Assembly: GCA_910587275.1 (NCBI GenBank)
Contig: CAJUMD010000118.1
Location: 1 to 10,198 of the forward strand
Reading direction: 5' to 3'
Source: an uncultured Kineothrix sp.
Lineage (GTDB): Bacteria; Bacillota; Clostridia; Lachnospirales; Lachnospiraceae
Length of the DNA stretch: 10,198 bases
Shown here: piece after piece, positions 1 through 7,000 of the stretch
Layout of the letters: each line of letters opens with the position of its first letter
How positions within the stretch are numbered: the first letter of the stretch is position 1
Program-made: the position numbers and the translations under genes
The notes under the pieces: generated by a model
Databases searched by the model: none
What the model was told of the DNA's origin: nothing
The model's input: only the letters and a program-made list of their open reading frames with translations

Positions 1-114
1 AGCAGAATGCGGAAACCTAAGGGAAACCGTGCAAGGATGCACGGTTTAGCCCGATGCGGCAAGGATGCCGCTTGAGGGCGTCCCGCAGCATATGAAAACT
101 TATGCCATTCTGCT
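1..114 (+). ncRNA. Candidate structured RNA with two CsrA-type AAGGAU hairpin loops
   Basis: No protein reading explains this stretch, but it folds without conflicting pairs. A 9-bp closing stem pairs 1-9 with 106-114. It is followed by CGG 10-12 with CCG 83-85. Hairpin 1 pairs AAACCGTGC (24-32) with GCACGGTTT (39-47) around loop AAGGAT (33-38), and can extend through GGG 21-23 with CCC 50-52. Hairpin 2 pairs GCGGC (56-60) with GCCGC (67-71) around the identical loop AAGGAT (61-66). A third hairpin pairs GCATA (88-92) with TATGC (101-105). Known: CsrA/RsmA proteins prefer GGA in a hairpin loop, with consensus RUACARGGAUGU; both loops match its core C-ARGGAU-G exactly. Inferred: a CsrA-titrating small RNA, or a CsrA-controlled untranslated region of a transcript starting left of the window. 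The GGA loops exist only on the + strand. No U-tract terminator follows. The fold was made by eye, and the window begins at the first base of the stem, so the true 5' end is unknown. Confidence 0.6.
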
Positions 115-136
115 TAGATACTCCCAGCCGAAATAA

Positions 137-199
137 GCGCACGGAAAACCGGGACAGGCAATCCCGCTGCCGCCTCCCCAAAAACTCCCTCCCGTGCGT
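137..199 (+). other. Long-range stem with internal hairpin, unknown role
   Basis: GCGCACGG (137-144) pairs with CCGTGCGT (192-199), eight pairs including one G-U. Inside it CGGGA (150-154) pairs with TCCCG (162-166) around a 7-base loop. An alternative pairing GGCA (157-160) with TGCC (168-171) would exclude the inner hairpin, so two states are conceivable. No run of T follows, so it does not look like an intrinsic terminator on the + strand. It may be a further domain of the RNA at 1-114 or an independent element. I do not recognise a known riboswitch class. Confidence 0.35.
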
Positions 200-221
200 C
201 CGCCCATCAACATAACATTTC

Positions 222-232
222 AGGCTGAACTG
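222..232 (+). repeat. Left arm of an 11-base inverted repeat
   Basis: AGGCTGAACTG here is the exact reverse complement of CAGTTCAGCCT at 10149-10159. Both copies lie in gene-free DNA. It may be a member of a dispersed intergenic repeat family. Confidence 0.4.
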
Positions 233-329
233 CTAAAGAAATTTTCCAAAACCGTATTTTTGAATTCCGGGACCTGTGTTCCTTGCCTGCTGTTTGCCCA
301 TATGGCTGTATTTTGTGCATATTGCATAC

Positions 330-358
330 TTGCCGGATTGGGTAGTATCCGGTATAAT
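330..358 (+). promoter_or_regulatory. Sigma-A-like promoter upstream of the phosphatase gene
   Basis: A -35 element TTGCCG (330-335) and a perfect -10 TATAAT (353-358) are separated by 17 bases. Transcription would start near 365 and give a leader of roughly 230 bases before the phosphatase start. It is the best match in the 592-base gene-free region. A second TATAAT at 434-439 has no acceptable -35 partner. Confidence 0.55.
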
Positions 359-390
359 AGAAAATGTATATAACAGCAATTCTTTTTAAC

Positions 391-411
391 GGATTACATA
401 TTCTGTAACCC
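391..411 (+). promoter_or_regulatory. Small dyad in the phosphatase leader
   Basis: TTACA (394-398) and TGTAA (404-408) form an inverted repeat around TATTC, flanked after one mismatch by GG (391-392) and CC (410-411). It lies about 27-47 bases past the predicted transcription start. It could be an operator or a minor hairpin; short dyads like this also arise by chance. Confidence 0.2.
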
Positions 412-580
412 GGATTCCAAGACATATTAACATTATAATTAATGAAAAAGCAGGAAGTTTATACCAAAGAGTCAAACAGTGAAGGCATTAGGGGGGACAG
501 GAAATATGGGAGTACCGCAACGCTTAACGAAATGACATTGCGGGATTTAGTTTGTCCAAAGAGTATAGATTCGGATGGGA

Positions 581-588
581 AAAGGAGG
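581..588 (+). promoter_or_regulatory. Ribosome binding site fixing the phosphatase start at 593
   Basis: AAAGGAGG sits four bases before the ATG at 593. An in-frame ATG at 575 would add six residues, but it lies upstream of this strong Shine-Dalgarno sequence and has no site of its own. The 593 start is therefore preferred. Confidence 0.85.
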
Positions 589-592
589 GACC

Positions 593-1315
593 ATGCATTT
601 TTTGTCGGAAGTATATTGGGATAAAGGGGCGGGGGATGTGAACCAGGATTCCGTTTCGCTCCAGGAGGTGGGAATCTGCCGGGAAAAGGTTGTTTTTGCG
701 TTAGTCTGTGACGGCATCGGCGGACTGGCACAGGGAGAGACAGCGAGCGGTTTTGTGGCGGAGCGGATGACGGAGTGGTTTTACACGGAAGGAATTCCGA
801 TGCTCAGGAAAAAAAGGGGACGGAAGAAGCTGGGTCGGGCAGGGCTGCGTGCGCTGTATGGCTGTAACGGGGAGATGAATGCCTATGCGGGGCAGCGGGG
901 GATGAAATTCGGTACCACCGTAACGATGCTTCTGTTGCAGGGAAAACAGTACATACTTTGGCACAGCGGCGATACGAGGATGTATCGTATCTTTGCGGGA
1001 TTGCGGGGAGTGGGAATGAAGCGTCTGACGACGGACCATACGGTGGATAACCGTACTTTGGTGCGTTGCATCGGCAGTTTTCCCTGGAAAGAACCGGATG
1101 TAAGATTTGGGAGAATTGGGGGGAAAGACGTGCTGCTTCTTTGCTCCGACGGTTTCCGCAACCGGATAACGGAAGAAAAAATAAAGGAAGCCCTGCACCC
1201 GTCTTTTCTGGTTTCCCGGGAACAGATGGGGATGCGTCTGCGGGAACTTGCCGGTTACGTGAAGCGTCATGGGGAAACGGATAATATTTCCGCGGTGGTA
1301 CTCAAAGGCTGTTAA
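593..1315 (+). CDS. PP2C-family serine/threonine protein phosphatase
   Basis: A 240-residue, single-domain, soluble metal-dependent phosphatase that removes phosphate from Ser/Thr on proteins. The PP2C motif series is complete and in order: NQDS with Asp19; VCDGIGG with Asp40; GTTVTMLL; SGDTRMY with Asp127; LTTDH; LVRCIGS; LLLCSDGF with Asp186; and TDNISAVV with Asp230. The metal-binding aspartates are all present, so it should be active. There is no signal peptide or membrane segment, so it acts in the cytoplasm. Length is close to bacterial PrpC/Stp enzymes (about 240-260). It precedes a Ser/Thr kinase by 85 bases on the same strand, the usual writer/eraser arrangement, so that kinase and its substrates are the likely targets (inference). 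I give no symbol because the partner is not a PASTA kinase of the PrkC type. Confidence 0.93.
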   Translation: MHFLSEVYWDKGAGDVNQDSVSLQEVGICREKVVFALVCDGIGGLAQGETASGFVAERMTEWFYTEGIPMLRKKRGRKKLGRAGLRALYGCNGEMNAYAGQRGMKFGTTVTMLLLQGKQYILWHSGDTRMYRIFAGLRGVGMKRLTTDHTVDNRTLVRCIGSFPWKEPDVRFGRIGGKDVLLLCSDGFRNRITEEKIKEALHPSFLVSREQMGMRLRELAGYVKRHGETDNISAVVLKGC

Positions 1316-1400
1316 AGGACATGCCGTGGGAAACAAGAAAAGAATAACAGGAAAAATAAGAATTGGATAAAAGAATAAGAAAAAAGAATGGGAAAGAAGT

Positions 1401-2858
1401 ATGGACCAAAAAGGAATGGAACTTAAAGTTTCGGATGATATAAAAAGAGTGGAAACGGCAAATGACGTATTCCGGGCTATGCCCTTTAAGGAAAAATACG
1501 TATTTTGCAGGGAACTTGGAAGCGGCGGCAGCGGGACGGTATTTCAGGCATATGACCGGCACCTGGAATGTTACGTTGCGGTGAAACGGTTCCGGGCGGG
1601 GGACGGGATACCCGGACGAGAGCTGGAAATGTTAAAAGAACTGCGTCACCCGGCATTTCCTGCCGTCATGGATTACCTGGAAGAAGACGGATACCGGTAT
1701 TTGGTGATGGAGTATATTGAGGGAAGGAATCTGTCGGATTACATCAGGGATAAAGGCGCCGTCAGGCAGGAACAGGCAGTGCAATGGGCACTGGAGCTGG
1801 CGGAGGTGCTGCGCTGCCTCCATGAACGGGAATGCCCGGTGGTTTACCGCGACATGAAACCGGCGAACGTAATCATAGACGGGAAAGGGAAAGTGCGTCT
1901 GGTGGATTTCGGAACGGCGCTTCCGCGTTATCAGGATGGGCAGGAGGAATATGTGGGAGGAACATGGGGATATGCGGCTCCCGAACAGTTTAGCGCGGCC
2001 GGCGGCCGGGGGGCGGACGAGAAAAGCGATGTGTACGGACTGGGCGCTACGCTGTTCCACATGCTGACCGGCTGTGACCCGTCCAAACCGCCGTTTCTTA
2101 TGCAGTCCATACGCTCTTATGACCGCAGTCTTTCGGCAGAATTGGAGCGCATTGTCGGAAAAGCAACGGAGCGGGAAAGGGGAAAACGGTATCCGAACAT
2201 ACGGCAGATGAAGCAGGCGTTAGAAAATTACGGGAAGGGGGACCGGGTCAGGGAATATGCGGTAAGAACGGTGAAACTGGCATACGCTGCGGCGCTGGGC
2301 GGATGCATGTTTGTCTTCTTAAGGTCGTGGGCATGGATGGAAAAGCAGGGATACCGTCCGGCAGGCGGAACCAAACCAAATGCGGCGGAAGAACGGCTGC
2401 TGTTGGCGGCAGGAGGGATATTATTGTTGTGCATAGGAAAGGGCATGGTGGCAAAGTGGTTTTCGAGGGGCTGCCGGAGTATCCGGCAGGAGAAAAATGT
2501 GCTGCTGACCGCCAAAAGGGGGAAAGGGCTGGTAGGCGTGCTGTTGTTGGCACTGCTGGCAGCCGGAACGGTAAAAGGCATCCGCGTATCGGCGGAAAGC
2601 AAACCTATGGAACCCATGGGGGAAATGCAGACGGAAGTATCGGAGCAGGATTTGTTTGTTGTGGTACGGAGCGGCAAAGGGCAGAAACTATTGGTGCGTT
2701 ATGACGCGGAATATCCCCTGACCGAAACGCTGAAACTGGAACTGCCGTTAAAGAATTTTGCACAGGGGGAGCATTATGAACTGCGGCTGGAATGCACCAA
2801 TCGGGAGACGGGAGAAACCAGCAGCCGAATTTTCTACCTGAAAGGGCTTGAACCATAA
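1401..2858 (+). CDS. Membrane-anchored Hanks-type serine/threonine protein kinase
   Basis: A 485-residue kinase. Residues about 33-280 form the kinase domain: glycine loop GSGGSGTV (40-47), ATP lysine Lys62, likely helix-C Glu74, catalytic loop YRDMKPAN with Asp151, Lys153 and Asn156, DFG at 169-171, APE at 193-195, and SDVYGLG at 209-215. All catalytic residues are present; HRD reads YRD, which is common in bacterial kinases. Three hydrophobic segments follow, near 293-310, 333-350 and 376-391. With the kinase inside, an odd number of spans puts the last ~90 residues outside the membrane. That tail has no PASTA repeat and is beta-rich in appearance; I do not recognise it. It may sense an envelope signal (inference). 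The start is supported only by a weak site (GGGAAAG); Met6 at 1416 has AAGGA too close to be useful. It probably shares a transcript with the phosphatase. Confidence 0.92.
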   Translation: MDQKGMELKVSDDIKRVETANDVFRAMPFKEKYVFCRELGSGGSGTVFQAYDRHLECYVAVKRFRAGDGIPGRELEMLKELRHPAFPAVMDYLEEDGYRYLVMEYIEGRNLSDYIRDKGAVRQEQAVQWALELAEVLRCLHERECPVVYRDMKPANVIIDGKGKVRLVDFGTALPRYQDGQEEYVGGTWGYAAPEQFSAAGGRGADEKSDVYGLGATLFHMLTGCDPSKPPFLMQSIRSYDRSLSAELERIVGKATERERGKRYPNIRQMKQALENYGKGDRVREYAVRTVKLAYAAALGGCMFVFLRSWAWMEKQGYRPAGGTKPNAAEERLLLAAGGILLLCIGKGMVAKWFSRGCRSIRQEKNVLLTAKRGKGLVGVLLLALLAAGTVKGIRVSAESKPMEPMGEMQTEVSEQDLFVVVRSGKGQKLLVRYDAEYPLTETLKLELPLKNFAQGEHYELRLECTNRETGETSSRIFYLKGLEP

Positions 2859-2935
2859 CCGGCAAATGAGGTATCATAGGGGTATGCAAATCCGGAGATG
2901 GAAAGCAGAAATACGGAATACCTGTAAAGTAAATA

Positions 2936-2941
2936 TATAAT
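2936..2941 (+). promoter_or_regulatory. Possible -10 element before ispG
   Basis: TATAAT at 2936-2941 lies in an AT-rich stretch 28 bases before the ispG start, but I find no convincing -35 at 16-18 bases upstream. It may be a weak or activator-dependent promoter, or chance. No terminator is visible between the kinase and ispG, so readthrough is possible. Confidence 0.25.
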
Positions 2942-2969
2942 ATAAAAGAAAATAAGCGGGGGCAGGCAT

Positions 2970-4028
2970 ATGCACAGGGAACATACGAAAACCATACAAA
3001 TCGGGACAAAAGCCATCGGAGGCGGCAATCCCATCCTAATCCAGTCCATGACAAATACAAGGACGGAAGACGTGGCGGCAACGGTGGGGCAGATACACCG
3101 TCTTGAGGCGGCGGGGTGCGAAATCATCCGTTGTACCGTTCCGAACATGGAAGCGGCGCTGGCATTCCGGGAGATTAAGAAGCAGATTTCCATTCCTTTG
3201 GTGGCGGATGTCCACTTTGATTATAAGATGGCAATTGCCGCGATGGAAAACGGTGCGGATAAGATAAGGATTAATCCGGGCAATATCGGTGGACGGGATA
3301 AAGTCGCCGATGTGGTGAAAGTGGCAAAAGAAAGGAATATTCCAATCCGCGTGGGCGTCAACAGCGGTTCCCTTGAAAAAGAACTGGTGGAAAAATACGG
3401 CGGCGTTACGGCGGAAGGGATTGTGGAAAGCGCGCTTGATAAAGTACGTATGATTGAGGATTTGGGATATGACCGTATGGTCATCAGCATTAAATCCTCG
3501 GATGTGATGATGTGTATCAAAGCCCATGAAATACTGGCTGGGCAGACGGATTATCCGCTGCACGTGGGCATTACGGAGTCTGGGACGCTGTTTAGCGGAA
3601 ACCTTAAGTCCGGCATCGGGCTTGGCGTGATTTTATACCAGGGCATCGGGGATACCATACGGGTATCCTTAACCGGCGATCCCGTGGAGGAAGTCAAATC
3701 GGCGAAGCTGCTTTTGCGCACGATGGGACTGCGCAGGGGCGGTATCGAAGTAGTGTCCTGCCCGACGTGCGGGAGGACGAAGATTGACCTGATTGGACTT
3801 GCCAACCAAGTGGAACAGATGGTGGAGGATATCCCGCTGGATCTTAAAGTGGCGGTGATGGGATGCGCGGTGAACGGTCCCGGCGAAGCGAAAGAGGCGG
3901 ACATCGGTATTGCCGGCGGCATAGGGGAAGGGCTGTTAATCAAAAAGGGCGAAATCATCCGTAAGGTACCGGAAGCGGAGCTGCTTTCCGTTTTACGGGA
4001 GGAACTGCTCCATTGGGAGGAAAAGTAA
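2970..4028 (+). CDS. ispG: 4-hydroxy-3-methylbut-2-en-1-yl diphosphate synthase (IspG/GcpE)
   Basis: Catalyses the penultimate step of the non-mevalonate (MEP) isoprenoid pathway: reductive ring opening of MEcPP to HMBPP, using a [4Fe-4S] cluster and electrons from ferredoxin or flavodoxin in the cytoplasm. The 352 residues match the short bacterial form. The N-terminal TIM-barrel part includes IQSMTNTRTED and HFDYKMA. The C-terminal cluster domain has CPTC with Cys264 and Cys267, and GCAVNGPGEA with Cys299 and Glu306. These correspond to the three cluster ligands plus the conserved glutamate. The start at 2970 has a G-rich, A-poor site (GGGGG 2958-2962); the next in-frame Met would remove conserved sequence. 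In many Clostridia ispG follows dxr and rseP and precedes polC. Here the polC neighbour is kept, but a kinase lies upstream instead. Confidence 0.97.
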   Translation: MHREHTKTIQIGTKAIGGGNPILIQSMTNTRTEDVAATVGQIHRLEAAGCEIIRCTVPNMEAALAFREIKKQISIPLVADVHFDYKMAIAAMENGADKIRINPGNIGGRDKVADVVKVAKERNIPIRVGVNSGSLEKELVEKYGGVTAEGIVESALDKVRMIEDLGYDRMVISIKSSDVMMCIKAHEILAGQTDYPLHVGITESGTLFSGNLKSGIGLGVILYQGIGDTIRVSLTGDPVEEVKSAKLLLRTMGLRRGGIEVVSCPTCGRTKIDLIGLANQVEQMVEDIPLDLKVAVMGCAVNGPGEAKEADIGIAGGIGEGLLIKKGEIIRKVPEAELLSVLREELLHWEEK

Positions 4029-4093
4029 ACAGGGGAATCATAAACAGGAAAAAGGAAAGAAAAGGAAAGCAGGGAAAAGAAAGCTGGTGAACC

Positions 4094-7000
4094 GTGAAAA
4101 AGTTTTTTGATGTGTTTCCCGCCCTCACATTGGACGGGAAAAGCAGGGATTTGTTTGAGCAGGTGGAGGTGGAGCGGATATCCTCCACGAAACGGAAGGA
4201 TTTTCTGCGGGTTTATATCGCGAGCGGCAGGCTGATTGAGAAAGAACAGATATTAAAAACGGAGGAAGCCATTCGGAAACAGTTATTCCCTACTTTTCCC
4301 GTGGAAATTAGGATATATGAGAAGTACCATCTTTCTTCCCAGTATAATCCCGAGAAGTTTATGGATGTGTACCGGAACAGCATTCTTTTGGAGCTAAAGG
4401 AATACAGTCCCATAGAGTACAATTTGTTTAAAAATGCGGATATTTCCTATCCGGAAGAAAACCGGCTTTTGTTAACCATTGAGGATTCGGTTCCCGCAAG
4501 GAGCCGGGCGGAGGAACTGGTCAGGATTTTGGATAAAATTTATAACGAAAGATGCGGTTTCCGGGTAGATATCGGTCTGGCATATAAAGAAAGCCGGGCA
4601 GGCAGGCACAGGGAAGAAGATGAACTGAAAATCGCAAGACAGGTGGAGGAAATCAGTGCAAGGGCAGCGGGTTCCCGTGGCTACGGCGGGACGGAAGAAT
4701 CCTTTGTGACAAATGGAACAAATGGAATAAAAAAGGCGGGAATGGTACAGGGAAGCGGCTCACCCGGCATGGTGCGCGAACCGGGCAGGGAAAGCGGAAG
4801 AAGTGCCATAAACGCTGCCGACGGAGCCGTGGGAAATACAGCCGGCAGCGCAGGAACGCCGGCAGCAGGGATTGCTCCCGGTTCTGCGAAGAAATGGGAT
4901 GCTTCCCAATCAGGGTCTTTCGGCAATAAGGGGCAGAGCGGGTCCGGGGGCAGGAACGGGTTCCGAGGGGGACGCGATGCAAACCGGGGGGGATTCAAAC
5001 GTGCGGTCAGGCGTTCGGACAATCCCGATGTGGTGTACGGGCGTGATTTTGACGATGCGGCGATGAACATCGAGGACATTATAGGGGAAATGGGCGAGGT
5101 GGTGATTCGCGGGAAAATCATAAATACCGACAAACGTGAGATTAAAAACGAGAAATCCATTCTTTTTTATGATATTACCGATTTCACGGATACCCTGACA
5201 TTCAAGATTTTTGCCCCAAATGACCAGGTGGAAGAAATCGGGCAGGGGCTTTTTAAAGGGGCTTTTGTGAAAATTAAAGGAATGGCGGTGATTGACCGGT
5301 TTGACAATGAACTTACCATCGGTTCCATTGCGGGTGTGAAGAAAATACCGGATTTTACTTCGGCGCGTTCCGACAACAGCGTACGCAAACGGGTGGAACT
5401 CCACTGCCATACGAAAATGAGCGACATGGACGGGGTATCGGAAGCGAAGGATATCGTAAAACGGGCATACAAGTGGGGCCATCCGGCAATTGCCATTACC
5501 GACCATGGAGTGGTGCAGTCCTTTCCCGATGCCAACCATGTATGGGAGGATTTGTGGAAGGCGGAAAAGGGGAAACGGAAGGAAGCCGGCGATGCAGAGC
5601 CGGATAAACAGGATTTTTTTAAGGTCATTTACGGGATGGAAGCCTATTTGGTGGATGACCTAAAGGAAATCGTTACCGGCGACAAGGGACAGGATTTTCA
5701 AAGTACTTTTGTGGTATTTGATATTGAAACAACCGGATTTTCACCTGTAAACAACCGGATTATAGAAATAGGCGCGGTGAAGGTAGAGGGTGGGGAGATT
5801 ACGGGGCGTTACAGCTCATTTGTAAATCCCGACGTGCCGATTCCGTTTGAAATCGAAAAACTGACCGGTATTAACGATGCAATGGTTGTGGATGCGCCGG
5901 AAATTGATGCGGTTTTGCCGGAATTTTTTGCGTTCTGTCAGGATGCGGTTTTAGTGGCGCATAACGCGAATTTTGACATGGGATTTATCATGGAAAATGC
6001 CGGGCGTTTGGGGCTGCAAAGAGAATATACTTATGTAGACACGGTAGGTATCGCAAGGGTGCTGCTGCCCCATCAGTCGAAACATACACTGGATGCGGTG
6101 GCAAAGACCCTGGGCATTTCCCTGGAAAACCATCACCGTGCGGTGGACGATGCGGAAGCAACGGCGGAAATTTTCATAAAATTCATTCCCATGTTAAAGG
6201 AATTGGGGGCGGATACGTTAAGCCGCGTCAATGCCCTTGGGGATTCCAATCCCGACATTGTAAAGAAGCTCCCTTCCTATCATGCGATTATATTGGCGAA
6301 AAACGATACGGGACGGGTGAACCTGTACCGCCTGGTATCCGAATCCCATTTAACGTATTTCAGTAAGCGTCCAAGGGTGCCGAAAAGCCTGCTGATGAAG
6401 TGCAGGGAGGGACTGATTCTCGGAAGCGCCTGTGAGGCGGGGGAACTGTACCGGGCGCTGTTGGATGAAAAATCCGATGCGGAAATCGCAAGAATTGTAA
6501 ATTTTTATGATTATTTGGAAATCCAGCCTACGGGGAACAATAAGTTCATGATTGCCTCTGACCGGGTGCGGAACATAAATTCCGTGGAAGATATCGAGAA
6601 CATGAACCGGACAATCGTGGAACTTGGGGAACAGTTCCAAAAGCCGGTGGTTGCCACCTGCGACGTGCATTTTTTGGACCCGGAGGATGAGGTATACCGG
6701 AGGATTATTATGGCGGGGAAAGGCTTTGCCGATTCGGACGACCAGGCGCCCCTTTACCTGCGTACCACGGAGGAGATGCTGGAGGAATTTGCTTATCTTG
6801 GCAGCGATAAGGCAGAAGAAGTGGTTATCACCAATACCAACCTGATTGCGGATATGGTGGAAACCATGTCCCCGGTGCGTCCCGATAAATGCGCGCCGGT
6901 CATTCCCGACAGCGATAAGACGTTAACCAATATCTGCTACAACAAAGCCCATGAAATTTACGGGGACGAACTGCCCGAAATTGTGGAGGCGCGTTTGAAA

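Noticed and set aside
121..200. Cobalamin-type riboswitch
   Set aside because: The GGAAAACCGGGACAGGC stretch recalls parts of the B12 box region, but the conserved GCCACTG box and the expected order of elements are missing, and no cobalamin gene follows.
207..425. 72-codon - strand open frame in the gene-free left region
   Set aside because: There is no ribosome site before its ATG, its composition is unlike a typical protein, and it opposes the direction of all other genes.
434..439. Second promoter for the phosphatase gene
   Set aside because: TATAAT is perfect but no -35 element is found at 16-18 bases; the TTGCCG/TATAAT pair at 330-358 is better.
515..543. Hairpin CCGCAA/TTGCGG in the phosphatase leader
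   Set aside because: A six-base stem with a 17-base loop and no T-run; too weak to call a terminator or switch.
464..564. Direct repeat CCAAAGAGT at 464-472 and 556-564
   Set aside because: Only nine bases and two copies, with no similarity in the flanks; it could easily be chance.
442..624. 60-codon + strand open frame upstream of and overlapping the phosphatase gene
   Set aside because: It has no Shine-Dalgarno sequence, overlaps the strong phosphatase ribosome site and start, and shows no recognisable domain. It is more likely leader sequence, though a coupled leader peptide cannot be fully excluded.
701..1336. 211-codon - strand open frame opposite the phosphatase
   Set aside because: It is a shadow of a gene with a complete PP2C motif set, and its translation shows no domain.
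2303..2704. 133-codon + strand open frame inside the kinase gene
   Set aside because: It is an out-of-frame shadow over the kinase membrane segments, rich in Gly/Arg as expected for a shifted frame of this GC content.
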